64,000 nt of DNA, taken from Bdellovibrio sp. ZAP7 (GTDB lineage: Bacteria > Bdellovibrionota > FAC87 > UBA2466). The position numbers and the translations under genes are program-made. Each line of letters starts with the position of its first letter. Within the stretch, counting starts at the first letter, position 1. The stretch spans positions 222,708 to 286,707 of the forward strand of contig CAMCTJ010000001.1 in the NCBI GenBank assembly GCA_945878405.1, given 5' to 3'. The notes beneath the pieces were generated by a model. That model was not told where the DNA came from. It did no database searches and saw nothing but the letters and a program-made list of their open reading frames with translations. This document shows positions 34,089-43,703 of the stretch, in pieces.

Positions 34089-35161
34089 AAAAAAAGAAGG
34101 TTGTCATTACCGGGGGCGGAACGGGTGGTCATGTTTTTCCCGCGCTCGCCATTGCTGAAGAGTTAAGAAAGCGCAAGTTCAGCGTGCTCTATGTTGGCAC
34201 CGAGCATGGAATGGAAAGTAAGTTCGTTCCAGAAAAGGGCTTTCCGTTTTACACGGTCTCAACTGGCGCTCTCAAAAATCAAAGCGTTCTGAAACGCATC
34301 TCTTCGCTGATTCATTTGTTGAAGGGAGTACTCTGGTCCATCGGTTTTCTCCTGCGAGAAAAACCGAGCCTCACGATTGGTGTGGGGGGCTACGTTTCAG
34401 CACCGATTTGTTTGGCGAGTTTTATTCTTCGCATTCCTATTTTCCTTCAAGAGCAGAATGCTTCGGTAGGTATTGCCAATCAACTCCTGGGGAAATTAGC
34501 AACCAAGATCTTTCTCGGATTCAAAGAAGCCGAGTACGCCTTTAATCCAAAGAAATGTATCGTCAGCGGCAATCCCCTTCGAGAAGACTTTCTTTCTTCG
34601 CCTGTTTCACCTGTTAATCCAAAGTCCCTTCACCTCTTAGTTTTGGGAGGTAGCCAAGGGGCTAAGGCAATTAATCAAGCGATGATGGATTTAGCTTCCG
34701 ATTTAGTCTCTCGATTTCCTGGAATTCAAGTCACTCACCAAACAGGACAAAGTGACGCTCCCCGGGTTGCCGAGTGTTATGAAAAGATCGCAAAAGAGAG
34801 ATTTCAGGTTCGTCCCTTTATTCAAAACATGGTCGAAGCCTACAACCAAGCAAGTTTGGTTATTTGCAGGGCCGGTGCCCTGACGGTTTCTGAACTCATC
34901 CAAATGGGTAGGCCAGCCATTTTTGTGCCGTACCCACGCCGGGGACAAAACGATCAAACGGCAAACGCACGGTTTGTAGCAGAAGCCGGTGCCGCAAAAG
35001 TAGTAGAACAAGGGCCTCAGTTTAAAGAACGCCTTTGGTCTGCTTTGGAGGGCTCTTTTAACCCGGTAACCCTCCAAGAAATGGCCGAAAAAACCTCCCG
35101 ATTGCGATCTTCCTCAGGGCTTGCTACCATCGGCGACCAGTGCGAAATTGCATTGCGTTAA
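34085..35161 (+). CDS. murG: UDP-GlcNAc:lipid I N-acetylglucosaminyltransferase MurG
   Basis: Adds GlcNAc to lipid I to give lipid II. VVITGGGTGGHVFPALAIAEELRKR is the N-terminal Gly-rich loop, GGYVSAPICLASF and FLQEQNASVGIANQLLG follow, and the donor-site motif LLVLGGSQGAKAINQAM and CRAGALTVSEL, GRPAIFVPYP are seen. 358 residues is normal. ATGA overlap with ftsW and 20 bases to murC indicate a single operon. Confidence 0.95.
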   Translation: MKKKKVVITGGGTGGHVFPALAIAEELRKRKFSVLYVGTEHGMESKFVPEKGFPFYTVSTGALKNQSVLKRISSLIHLLKGVLWSIGFLLREKPSLTIGVGGYVSAPICLASFILRIPIFLQEQNASVGIANQLLGKLATKIFLGFKEAEYAFNPKKCIVSGNPLREDFLSSPVSPVNPKSLHLLVLGGSQGAKAINQAMMDLASDLVSRFPGIQVTHQTGQSDAPRVAECYEKIAKERFQVRPFIQNMVEAYNQASLVICRAGALTVSELIQMGRPAIFVPYPRRGQNDQTANARFVAEAGAAKVVEQGPQFKERLWSALEGSFNPVTLQEMAEKTSRLRSSSGLATIGDQCEIALR

Positions 35162-35181
35162 AACCTTGGGCTTTTTGATAA

Positions 35182-36540
35182 ATGTACAATAATATCAATC
35201 GGATACACCTTATCGGGGTCGGCGGAATCGGCATGAGTGGAATTGCCGAATTGCTTCTAAGAAATGGCTACCGTGTCAGCGGCTCTGATTTAAAGGAATC
35301 TGAGCTTTGTCTGCACTTAGAACGCCTTGGGGTAAAGATTTTTCGAAGCCATGAAGCTCAAAACATCGAGGGCGCTGATTTAATCGTCTATTCATCGGCT
35401 GTTTCTGAGACTAACCCAGAGTTTTCAGCTGCCCTAGCGAAAGATATTCCCTGCATTCCCCGTGCGGAAATGCTCGCAGAACTTATGCGACTTAAATATG
35501 GAATTGCAGTCGCAGGCGCCCATGGAAAAACAACCACCACATCGATGATTGCTTTAGCTCTGACTCAAGGGGGACTCGATCCCACGATTGTTGTCGGCGG
35601 CCGAATGGATAATTTTGGGGGGACAAACGCACGTTTAGGATCTGGCGACTTTATGGTCGTTGAAGCAGATGAGAGTGATGGTTCTTTTAACAAGTTAACC
35701 CCTTCGATAGCTATCGTCACAAACATGGATAGAGAGCACATGGATCATTACGAAACCATGACGAAGCTTAAAAAGGCGTTTGTTTCTTTTTTGAACAAAG
35801 TTCCTTTTTATGGGCTTTCCGTTGTGTGCGGTGATGATCCGTATTTGCGAATGCTCTTAGGAAAAGTGACTCGAAGAAAGAAGACTTACGGCTTTGGAAA
35901 AAACAATACCTATCAGATTACTGACTACACTCCGACGACCGAGGGGACTCAAGGAAGAGTTCGCATCGGAAAAGATATTCTTCAGCTAAAGCTCCAGGTG
36001 CCCGGAAAACACAATCTTCTTAATGCTGTCGCAACCCTCGCGGTTGCAGACGAACTTTCTATTTCTCGAGCGACAACGCTAGAGGCTCTTTTGGCTTATC
36101 AAGGAGTTCAAAGACGCTTTCAAAAACGAGGAGAGGTGAGAGGCATTACTTTCATTGATGATTATGCCCATCATCCCACTGAAATTTCAGCAACTCTATC
36201 CGCTGCCCGAGAGCGCTTTCCCAAAAGTAAAATCCGAGTGGTTTTTCAACCGCATCGATACTCTCGAACAGAAGATCTGTTTGATCAGTTCTCCACCTGT
36301 TTCCGCTCTTGTGATGCAGTAGCCGTAACAAATATTTATGCGGCTGGAGAAAAACCCATTTCTGGAGTGAGCTCTGAGATTTTGGTCGACAGTATTTCTA
36401 GAGCCGGACACCCCATGGCCCTTTTTTCAGAAAAACCAATGGAGGCGATTGAAAACTGGCTAGGTGAAAGCGCTCCCGGAGATATTATTCTCACTTTAGG
36501 AGCTGGAGACTTACCCAGTGTCTATAGAAACCTCTTTTAA
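35182..36540 (+). CDS. murC: UDP-N-acetylmuramate--L-alanine ligase
   Basis: ATP-dependent Mur ligase that adds the first amino acid of the stem peptide. The N-terminal GVGGIGMSGIAELLL is the UDP-binding loop, VAGAHGKTTTTSMIAL is the ATP loop, and MVVEADESDGSF and the DDYAHHPTEI motif match MurC. 452 residues is typical. The end overlaps the start of murB by 23 bases. Confidence 0.95.
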   Translation: MYNNINRIHLIGVGGIGMSGIAELLLRNGYRVSGSDLKESELCLHLERLGVKIFRSHEAQNIEGADLIVYSSAVSETNPEFSAALAKDIPCIPRAEMLAELMRLKYGIAVAGAHGKTTTTSMIALALTQGGLDPTIVVGGRMDNFGGTNARLGSGDFMVVEADESDGSFNKLTPSIAIVTNMDREHMDHYETMTKLKKAFVSFLNKVPFYGLSVVCGDDPYLRMLLGKVTRRKKTYGFGKNNTYQITDYTPTTEGTQGRVRIGKDILQLKLQVPGKHNLLNAVATLAVADELSISRATTLEALLAYQGVQRRFQKRGEVRGITFIDDYAHHPTEISATLSAARERFPKSKIRVVFQPHRYSRTEDLFDQFSTCFRSCDAVAVTNIYAAGEKPISGVSSEILVDSISRAGHPMALFSEKPMEAIENWLGESAPGDIILTLGAGDLPSVYRNLF

Positions 36541-37432
36541 GAATCGCCTAGGAAAGAGCGTACTCTTTCACGAGCCCTTAAAAAATCACGTGGCTTATCG
36601 AGTGGGTGGCCCAGCTGACATTCTCGCTTTTCCTCAAAGTGAAGAAGATTTGGTTTGGATAGGTCAAAAAGCTCAAGCGCTCTCTCTTCCTCTTACTGTC
36701 ATTGGACGGGGAACAAATTTGTTGGTTTCTGATAAGGGAATTAGAGGGATTACCGTTTCACTGGAAAAAGCCTTCAAAACCATCGAGCTTCTTTCTCAAC
36801 AACCGGACGGTAAGATCTGGGTGAAAGCCGGGGGCGGAGTGAGCAAGCCCGAGCTCCTAGAATGGGCCGTTCAAGGCGGATTTACGGGTCTTGAATTTAG
36901 CTCAGGAGTTCCAGGAACCATTGGGGGCGGCATCTTCATGAATGCGGGGACCAAGTATGGCTGCTACGGAGATATCCTGAAGGAGCTTAGACTCTTCGAT
37001 TTCTCAACCGGTGCCCAAACTTTTTCGAGAAATGAATTTCATTTCGGTTACCGCGAACAGACGGCGGTAAAAAACCGCTTAGTTCTTTGGGCCACATTTG
37101 AGCTCATCCGCGGAGAGCCCATGGCGATTCGCACTGAAGTTAATCGAATTATTCAGGAGCGGGCTGACAAACAGCCGCTTGATTTTCCGAGCTGTGGATC
37201 CACTTTTAAAAATCCGGAAGGATATTCTGCTGGAAGACTGATTGAAAAAGCGGGACTCAAAGGGCGAACGGTCGGTGGAGCACAGATTTCGGAAAAACAC
37301 GCAAACTTCATCCTGAATAAGGGGAATGCAACCGCACAGGACATTTTGGACCTTATCCAAATCGCCAAAGACACGGTACAATCTCAATTTGGAGTGACGC
37401 TCGAGTGTGAAGTGATTATCTTAGGTAACTAA
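36518..37432 (+). CDS. murB: UDP-N-acetylenolpyruvoylglucosamine reductase
   Basis: FAD enzyme that reduces enolpyruvyl-UDP-GlcNAc to UDP-MurNAc. NHVAYRVGGPADILAFP, VIGRGTNLLVSDKGI, SGVPGTIGGGIFMNAG and the late PSCGSTFKNPEGYSAGRLIEKAG and AQISEKHANFILN are the family blocks; the Ser of GSTFKNP is the proton donor. Start GTG 36518 lies inside murC. TAATG couples it to the patatin gene downstream, where ddl/ftsQ would normally be expected. Confidence 0.94.
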   Translation: MSIETSFKNRLGKSVLFHEPLKNHVAYRVGGPADILAFPQSEEDLVWIGQKAQALSLPLTVIGRGTNLLVSDKGIRGITVSLEKAFKTIELLSQQPDGKIWVKAGGGVSKPELLEWAVQGGFTGLEFSSGVPGTIGGGIFMNAGTKYGCYGDILKELRLFDFSTGAQTFSRNEFHFGYREQTAVKNRLVLWATFELIRGEPMAIRTEVNRIIQERADKQPLDFPSCGSTFKNPEGYSAGRLIEKAGLKGRTVGGAQISEKHANFILNKGNATAQDILDLIQIAKDTVQSQFGVTLECEVIILGN

Positions 37433-38667
37433 TGGGCAGAGAAAGAACCAAAAATAGGATTGAGTTTTCTAAGACCGCGCTGGTCTGCAGTGGCGGGGCA
37501 ACCAAAGCGGCTGCTTTTCATATTGGGGTCTGTCTCGCTCTTCGTGACAAGGGATTTTCCTTTGTGGGCGGAAAAGCGGATGCTTCCCCAGAGATCAATT
37601 CGGTTCCTTACCCGAGGCCCAGATATCACCCCCAACAGATTGCGACTTACGTGGGATCCAGTGCTGGTGCATTGATTACGACTTTGCTGGCTGCAGGTAT
37701 TCCGGTGGAGTCGCTCATCAATTCTTTCACCTCAGATATCAATTTTAGAATTCCCGGAGATTTTCAGGAGATTCCAAAAATTCAGTATCGGGACATGCTG
37801 AAAATTAATTGGCCCAAACCCTCTGCCATTTTGAGAAGCTTTAGGCAGAGTCCGGTTTTGGGAAGAACGGTTGAGTCTTTTGTTTTAAAAAACTTACGCC
37901 TACCCGGCCTTTTTTCAACGGTTGGAATTGCAAGATATCTTCAAGATCACATTTTACCTACACCCCACTTTCACGAGCTTAAGCCAGATCTTTTTGTGGT
38001 GGGAACTCAACTGGATCACTCTCGTAAAATTATTTTCGGACGTTACGGGACCGAAAAAGCATTTGATCAATACTCGCAATACGCTTCAAATGCGACTATT
38101 TACGATGCTGTGGGAGCCTCCTTGTCGCTTCCTCCGATATTCGCTCCTTACAAAGTAAAGCACGGCCCCGATAAAACTCGCTATTACATTGATGGGGAAA
38201 TACGGGAGACCCTTTCTACTCACGTGGCTAAAGAAAATGGTTGTGACCTCCTTATTTGTTCTTACACTCATCAGCCTTATCACTACCGAGATGAAATCGG
38301 ATCGCTCGTACACTATGGAATGCCCGCAATTGTGATTCAGGCACTCTATCAAGCCATTGAACAAAAAGTTTATGCCGCAAAGAGGGCTCACGAGAACAAA
38401 ACAATCGTTTTAGAAACCGTCAGGGAATTTTTCAAAACAAAGAAATATCCCGAAGAAGATTTAGCTGAGTTAATCAAACTGCTGGCTGAACGAACAGATT
38501 TTAATGAGAAGCTAAACTACATCTTCATTCACCCTGAAGCGAAAGATAAACAGATGTTTTTTGGTGATCACTTCACCTTGAATTCCACGACTCTTCAGGA
38601 AGTTGTCACCATTGGCTACAAACGCGCGATGGCTGAGCTCAGAAAATACGATCTCCACCCCGTCTGA
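37432..38667 (+). CDS. Patatin-like phospholipase
   Basis: Predicted acyl hydrolase with a Ser-Asp dyad. ALVCSGGATKAAAFHIGVCLALRD supplies the oxyanion loop, YVGSSAGALITTLL the nucleophile Ser in GSSAG, and RYYIDGEIRETL the Asp in a DGE rather than the usual DGG/DGA. The first Met is at TAATG, coupled to murB. No signal peptide, so it works in the cytoplasm or at the inner membrane. Its position straight after murB suggests coordination with wall synthesis, which is inference. Confidence 0.85.
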   Translation: MGRERTKNRIEFSKTALVCSGGATKAAAFHIGVCLALRDKGFSFVGGKADASPEINSVPYPRPRYHPQQIATYVGSSAGALITTLLAAGIPVESLINSFTSDINFRIPGDFQEIPKIQYRDMLKINWPKPSAILRSFRQSPVLGRTVESFVLKNLRLPGLFSTVGIARYLQDHILPTPHFHELKPDLFVVGTQLDHSRKIIFGRYGTEKAFDQYSQYASNATIYDAVGASLSLPPIFAPYKVKHGPDKTRYYIDGEIRETLSTHVAKENGCDLLICSYTHQPYHYRDEIGSLVHYGMPAIVIQALYQAIEQKVYAAKRAHENKTIVLETVREFFKTKKYPEEDLAELIKLLAERTDFNEKLNYIFIHPEAKDKQMFFGDHFTLNSTTLQEVVTIGYKRAMAELRKYDLHPV

Positions 38668-38737
38668 CTCCCTCATTAAACCAAGAGAATACGTCACCAA
38701 TGGCATAGGCCTTGCGACCTTACCCTGGGTCGGATTG

Positions 38738-38801
38738 GAGCTGGGGTTAAAACCCTGCTCTGGAACCGTTTGTGTACTTAACAACGGTCAACAAAAACCG
38801 T
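38738..38801 (+). promoter_or_regulatory. Overlapping hairpins upstream of the lytic transglycosylase gene
   Basis: GAGC (738-741) and GGGT (744-747) pair with ACCC (752-755) and GCTC (757-760) to give one hairpin. Then ACCGTT (765-770) can pair with AACGGT (783-788), or ACGGT (784-788) can pair with ACCGT (797-801), but not both. The last element stops just before the AGGGAA ribosome-binding site of the next gene. Such mutually exclusive pairs resemble an attenuator layout, without a T run. Confidence 0.25.
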
Positions 38802-38814
38802 CACAGGGAAACGC

Positions 38815-40089
38815 GTGGAACCGATGTGGTTTGAGAAGAGCGGACAAAAAGCTAGAGTGCACTCGCAGTATACGCACGTCATGGCCTGCGCGATTTTTAT
38901 ATTGAGTTTGTTTCTGGTGAGCTTCTCTTCCCCGCTTGAAGAATGGACCGATTCTGAAGACAAGCTGGAGCCGATTCCCCTTTTGACAGAAGCAGAGGTG
39001 TTGAAGGCGGATCCCCTAAGGGACAAGGCCTGGGACCTTTTTCATCCCTCCTGGAAGACCAGTTCCGTTTGGGAGACGCTTCAAGCAAGTGGTCAAACCG
39101 TACGAGCAACTCGTGACCCATTTGAAGAAGCTTCCACTAACCTTGAGTATTTTATGGACGACCCGTCCAACCGGCTAGAGGCTGAGTTTAAGATTCCTCC
39201 AACTTTACGATCGCGCGTAAGTTTCTGGCTTCAAGTTTTTGGCCGCTTTACTAGCCAAACAAAAATTATCCATGATCGTTATCATCCAGAAGTTATCTAC
39301 GGTTATATCGATTTTAGGCCGCACTTTCGTGCGACGAGTTCTGCTGCTACAGCAAGCTATCGATCGGATAGAACAGAGCGCGAAGTTCTAAGAGGCCTTA
39401 AAATACGAATGAGAGAAGCCGCAGGCTTAACTGATACCCACCTTCTGACAGATTTCGAAAGAGAGCGATTGAAGGAAATGCTTTTAAAGGCTGGAGGACT
39501 CGACGAAAAAGGAATCAAGAAAGCTCTTCGCAATGTGCGAACGCAAACGGGTCAAAAAGATCATTTTCTTTCAGGAATTGAACGCTCGCAGCAGCTCCTC
39601 CCCCAGATAGAAAACATCTTTAAAGAACGCGGACTCCCGGTGGGACTCACACGGATTCCCTTCGTGGAATCGTCGTTTAATCCAAATGCTTATTCCAGAA
39701 TAGGTGCCATCGGCCTGTGGCAGTTCATTCGAAGAACCGCAAGACAAATGATCCATGAAGACTCTCCTCAAAAGTGGCGCGATCCTGTTGCGCAATCTAG
39801 AGCTGCTGCTCGAATGTTAAAACTGAATCGCAACGTCTTGCCCGACTGGGGGCTTGCTATCACCGCTTACAATTCTGGAGTGGGTCGTGTGCGACGGCTG
39901 ACACAAAAGTATGGAGTCGAGGGAGTGGATTCGATGGAGCGCATTCCTACTAAGGAAGATTTTGGTTTTGCTGGCAGGAACTTCTTTGCTGAAGTATTGG
40001 CTGTTAATCTTTTAGAAAGCTACAAAGAGGTTTTGTTTGAGAGAGAACTGCGGCTGATTGAGCCTTCCCTGGTTTATAACAAACACTAA
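38815..40089 (+). CDS. Lytic murein transglycosylase (SLT family)
   Basis: Soluble-lytic-transglycosylase domain in the C-terminal third. The catalytic Glu is in RIPFVESSFNPNAYSRIGAIGLWQFIRRTARQMI, followed by DWGLAITAYNSGVGRVRRL and a closing helix. This order resembles MltD without LysM repeats. The N-terminus has a hydrophobic segment (VMACAIFILSLFLVSFSSP) that likely serves as a signal or anchor. The start is uncertain (GTG 38815, ATG 38824 or ATG 38881); AGGGAA precedes the GTG. Its stop overlaps the convergent repeat protein by four bases. Confidence 0.85.
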   Translation: MEPMWFEKSGQKARVHSQYTHVMACAIFILSLFLVSFSSPLEEWTDSEDKLEPIPLLTEAEVLKADPLRDKAWDLFHPSWKTSSVWETLQASGQTVRATRDPFEEASTNLEYFMDDPSNRLEAEFKIPPTLRSRVSFWLQVFGRFTSQTKIIHDRYHPEVIYGYIDFRPHFRATSSAATASYRSDRTEREVLRGLKIRMREAAGLTDTHLLTDFERERLKEMLLKAGGLDEKGIKKALRNVRTQTGQKDHFLSGIERSQQLLPQIENIFKERGLPVGLTRIPFVESSFNPNAYSRIGAIGLWQFIRRTARQMIHEDSPQKWRDPVAQSRAAARMLKLNRNVLPDWGLAITAYNSGVGRVRRLTQKYGVEGVDSMERIPTKEDFGFAGRNFFAEVLAVNLLESYKEVLFERELRLIEPSLVYNKH

Positions 40090-42539
40090 TTGATGAGAAT
40101 GCTAGTCCGGTCGGCGCCTACGCGGGTGACGTGAGAGCGTAGCAATTCCCCGTGACTGCTTTTCCATTTCAAAACATATTCACCGGGCTCAAGATTGAAA
40201 AAAGAAAATCCGGGACGATGAGAGGACAGACAAAGTTGTTTTGAATCGAGCTGTTGGTCTTGATGAAGTGGATAAGGTCCATGCTCAGGTGAAACCGATA
40301 TGCCATCCATTTTTTCAAGGCTTGCGAACACGCAACGCCTTTTGTTGGCGAAGAAACTTGCTTCGGCGCCGCCCAAGAGGGTTCCCCGGCGAGGAATTTC
40401 CGTCACGCGGGCTACAGAGGCTTGTGCTTCTTCCAGCAGGTCGGAGTCCGGTAAATAAAAAGTATGATGAGAGCGATTATCTCGGCTGCTCCAGGGAACC
40501 GTATGCCAGGAGGTGGGATAGCCCTCAGCCAACACCTCAAAAGTAATCACGCCTGGGGGTAAATCAATTCCTGCTATCTCAAACTCACCGTTTTCGTCCG
40601 TTTCGACTTGAGTGGGGGCTCCCACTATTTTCACAAGACCAACAACTTTTTGATGCCGATAAGGATCGACTAGAGTTCCCCGGAAAGCATGTTTTCCGCC
40701 TCTTCCCGATTCAAGATAGTAAGCCGAACCTGGCTTTGTCTGAATCAGATGAGTGACTGCACTTCCGGCTTTACCTACTGATCTAAAAGCTGGGTCGACA
40801 TTGAAGTAGGCGTAACTGCCCATCGAAGTGGTCTGTCGGCGATTCAGATCAGGAAGCAAATTGAAATACACAGGAGCATGGGATCTCCCAGAAAGCGTGA
40901 TTTCCTGATCAGCATAAGGAGCTCGAGTTTCAGGATTAAAAACACGGCCCATAATGAGCGCTTTTTGATCAGAGTGCGGTCTTTTTGTAAAAAACTGGGT
41001 TACCGTCTCTATCATTTTTCGGGGCACGAGGTGCACCGAAACATACCCAGTGGTCTGAAAGACTGGAACAACTACTTGAGTGGGATAATAACCTTCCGCT
41101 TTTACTTCAACGATAAACTCGCTGTTAGCTGTGACATTCGGAATTCGGAAAGTTCCATCTTGTTGAGTTGAAATGGCTCCCCACTGCGGATAACCCAATA
41201 CTTCAACTTGTGCTCTGGAAACCGTTTTTTCACTTTTGTGATCCGCGGGATTTGCTTCAAATACCGTTCCCGAAAGAACCACACCACTCTGATTTTGTGA
41301 AGCAACAGAACGAGCAGCTGCATCCACTTCCGATTTAGTAATGTGGAAGACCACTCGGCGTTTCGCAGTTTCTGAATTCAGTGCTGTGGGATAGGTAATT
41401 TGAGCGACCGGAACCGCCTTGTTCGGATTAAAAAAACTAGCAACAAGTTGATAGGACCCTGGTACATCTCTTCCATCCCAATTAAATTCTTTTTCTGGGT
41501 ATTGATAATCTATAAAGACCGTATCCTGCGGATCGCGAGAGTCTCTTCGTTGAAGGCCTAACTCTACATGCCCCTGATTTCCATCTAGCCACTCTTGAAC
41601 GCCTCTATCAAAGGTTAACTTCCCATAGACCTGTCCTACCGGTTCGTTGTTTTGGATATTCAACGACTCAACCCCTGGGATCAAATTTTGATTCGGGTTC
41701 TTTTTTGGTTGAGTAGTCACCGAGGGAGTCTTGGGTCCTGAAGCAGGAACGAGGGTTCTTTGGATGTTTTCTAACAGACGCTTCCCTTGTTCTACCACTG
41801 ATTCAATTTCGGTTGGTGCCGCTTTTATCGGCCTAAGGTCTTGAGTACTCACCGTGGGCCTTAAGGCTTCTCTCTGAGCGATTGTGGGCATCACTGCAGG
41901 CGAGGACTCGTCCTCAGCTGAAGCTACGAGCTCCGTAGGTGGATTGGGCTCCACCGGAACCTGAACGGAAGCCATTAATTTGGGGACCTTTGAGAACTCT
42001 TCAAGAGACTCCCAAAGCGAACCATAATCATTGGCGACCAGAACTCCTTCGTGGATATTCAAAGGCACCTCACGAGGAAACAGAGCGGCTAAAGAAAACT
42101 GGGGATCTAGAAGGGTTTCACTTTCGTAAGGATCTAAATTAAAGGGACTGCCTTGAGGCGCTTCCAAAAGACCCACCTCAGCAATTTGGTTGAGTTCCGG
42201 GGATTCAACAGGAGCGACTTTCTTGATCTTGGGTTTTTTAAACCGGGCGGTTCTTTTCTTAGGTGCTTTTATTTTCGCAACCGTTGCCACAGTTTTTCGA
42301 TGGCGATTGAGTTGCTTTGAAAAAACTCTTTCAGATTTTGTGGGTGCCTCTTCAGTAATAACTGCCACCTCAGGAACGGGTTCCGTCGGTTGAGTGATTT
42401 GCACGGGTTGCGCTGGCTGATTTTTTACTTTTGGAGCAGGCGTTTTTGTCTTCGCTAAAAGAAAAAGGCAAAGCACGACAAAGGATAAAGTCGTGTTTGA
42501 AAATTTAGAATTTCGGATTCTTTTTAGCACTGCTTTCAC
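40086..42539 (-). CDS. Large exported protein with carboxypeptidase-regulatory-like domains
   Basis: 817 residues. The N-terminus (KFSNTTLSFVVLCLFLLAKT) is a signal anchor; a Pro/Lys/Val-rich linker runs to residue about 280. From about 440 the protein shows beta-sandwich CarboxypepD_reg units: GVVLSGTVFEANPADHKSEKTVSRAQVEVLGYP with QQDGTFRIPNVTANSEFIVEVKAEGYYPTQVVV, and later FRGTLVDPYRHQKVVGLVKIVGAPTQVETDENGEFEIAGIDLPPGVITFEVLAEGYP. No peptidase motif. It probably has an envelope scaffold or adhesive role, which is inference. Confidence 0.65.
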   Translation of the reverse strand: MKAVLKRIRNSKFSNTTLSFVVLCLFLLAKTKTPAPKVKNQPAQPVQITQPTEPVPEVAVITEEAPTKSERVFSKQLNRHRKTVATVAKIKAPKKRTARFKKPKIKKVAPVESPELNQIAEVGLLEAPQGSPFNLDPYESETLLDPQFSLAALFPREVPLNIHEGVLVANDYGSLWESLEEFSKVPKLMASVQVPVEPNPPTELVASAEDESSPAVMPTIAQREALRPTVSTQDLRPIKAAPTEIESVVEQGKRLLENIQRTLVPASGPKTPSVTTQPKKNPNQNLIPGVESLNIQNNEPVGQVYGKLTFDRGVQEWLDGNQGHVELGLQRRDSRDPQDTVFIDYQYPEKEFNWDGRDVPGSYQLVASFFNPNKAVPVAQITYPTALNSETAKRRVVFHITKSEVDAAARSVASQNQSGVVLSGTVFEANPADHKSEKTVSRAQVEVLGYPQWGAISTQQDGTFRIPNVTANSEFIVEVKAEGYYPTQVVVPVFQTTGYVSVHLVPRKMIETVTQFFTKRPHSDQKALIMGRVFNPETRAPYADQEITLSGRSHAPVYFNLLPDLNRRQTTSMGSYAYFNVDPAFRSVGKAGSAVTHLIQTKPGSAYYLESGRGGKHAFRGTLVDPYRHQKVVGLVKIVGAPTQVETDENGEFEIAGIDLPPGVITFEVLAEGYPTSWHTVPWSSRDNRSHHTFYLPDSDLLEEAQASVARVTEIPRRGTLLGGAEASFFANKRRCVFASLEKMDGISVSPEHGPYPLHQDQQLDSKQLCLSSHRPGFSFFNLEPGEYVLKWKSSHGELLRSHVTRVGADRTSILIN

Positions 42540-42671
42540 ACTTCCATGTGGAAAGAAAGAGAAGGGAAGGACCTCTTTCTAGTATATATTTCGGTAATTT
42601 TTTTTCACCTCTTAAATAAAATAAATCGTTGAAAATACTGAGTATTCTGGATACTCTTGGGGTGAATAATC

Positions 42672-43703
42672 ATGGTTACTCACCCCCACAGCTTAGAATT
42701 TTTAAATCGTTGGTTAGTCAAAGAAGGATTCTCAAAAAAAGTTTCCGTAAAACTCCTTTTGGGAGATGGTTCAACTCGCTGTTTCTACCGGGTTGAGGAT
42801 CCCGAACACAAAGCGTCCTGGATTTTGGTGAGCGATCCGGAATGGAAACAAACACGGGATTATCCAGCGCACCAAAAGGCACTCGAATTGGCCCAAATTC
42901 CAGTCCCGGTTTTTCGGTCAGTCGATCCGAAACAGGGAATTTTATTGATGCAGGATCTGGGAGATGAGCTGCTCCAACACCGCATTCAAAAAGACCCCAC
43001 GAAAAAAGAAGAGTGGCTCAAAAAGGCCGCAAGTCTTTTGGCTCACCTTCATGGAAGGCTTTATCCCGTTCCCCAAGAGCTGCCAGTCACACAGCGTCGG
43101 TTTGATGAAACAAAACTCTTTGAAGAGCTCTCTTTTACACTTGAGCACTTACGACATAGCTACTTAGGTCTCAAGCCGTTAGAAACTCGACCACTCTCAG
43201 CGGTTAAAAACTTTTGCCAAACCTTGGATAGACTTTCTCCGCAGGTTTTCTGTCATCGCGACTACCACTGTCGAAATCTTTTGGTGCACGAGAACAGTCT
43301 TTGGATGATTGATTTTCAGGATGCTCGTCTAGGGCCCCCGGGATACGATCTCGCAAGCCTTGTTTTTGATGCTTATGTCCCTATTTCAAATGAGCTTCGC
43401 CTGAATCTTATTCGGACTTATCTAAAAACGCTGGAATCCTATCCCTTAAGAAGAGCTTTAGAGGACTCTTCTTTCGAGCGGGATCTCTATTTGCTGGCTT
43501 ATCAAAGAACGCTTAAGGCAGCTGGTTCTTTTGCTTCTTTTTGGACGCGATTTAAAAAGACGACTCATCTTGCTTATATCGAACCCGCTCTCAAAATGGC
43601 CAAATCGATTGAGGCTTTAGGATTGATTCCTAACGACGTTACAACCGCATTTGAAATCGATACACTACTGAAACAATTGCATGGGAAAGAAAAACATCAA
43701 TAA
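42672..43703 (+). CDS. APH-fold sugar kinase (AmgK-like)
   Basis: Aminoglycoside-phosphotransferase fold, most like AmgK, which phosphorylates the anomeric carbon of MurNAc/GlcNAc in wall recycling. GDGSTRCFYRVEDP is the Gly loop, ILLMQDLGDELLQ the hinge, QVFCHRDYHCRNLLVH the catalytic loop (Asp), and LWMIDFQDARLGPPGYDLASLVFDAY the metal site and following helix. 343 residues is close to AmgK (about 340). The stop overlaps the nucleotidyltransferase gene by 23 bases, the arrangement of the AmgK-MurU pair. Confidence 0.8.
   Translation: MVTHPHSLEFLNRWLVKEGFSKKVSVKLLLGDGSTRCFYRVEDPEHKASWILVSDPEWKQTRDYPAHQKALELAQIPVPVFRSVDPKQGILLMQDLGDELLQHRIQKDPTKKEEWLKKAASLLAHLHGRLYPVPQELPVTQRRFDETKLFEELSFTLEHLRHSYLGLKPLETRPLSAVKNFCQTLDRLSPQVFCHRDYHCRNLLVHENSLWMIDFQDARLGPPGYDLASLVFDAYVPISNELRLNLIRTYLKTLESYPLRRALEDSSFERDLYLLAYQRTLKAAGSFASFWTRFKKTTHLAYIEPALKMAKSIEALGLIPNDVTTAFEIDTLLKQLHGKEKHQ

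Noticed and set aside
38603..38905. Plus-strand frame across the patatin-transglycosylase junction
   Set aside because: It overlaps the ends of two well-supported genes in another frame and has no ribosome-binding site.
40640..40660. GCCGATAA match (sigma-28 -10)
   Set aside because: Lies inside the minus-strand 817-aa coding sequence, has no TAAA at the right distance and no gene start downstream.
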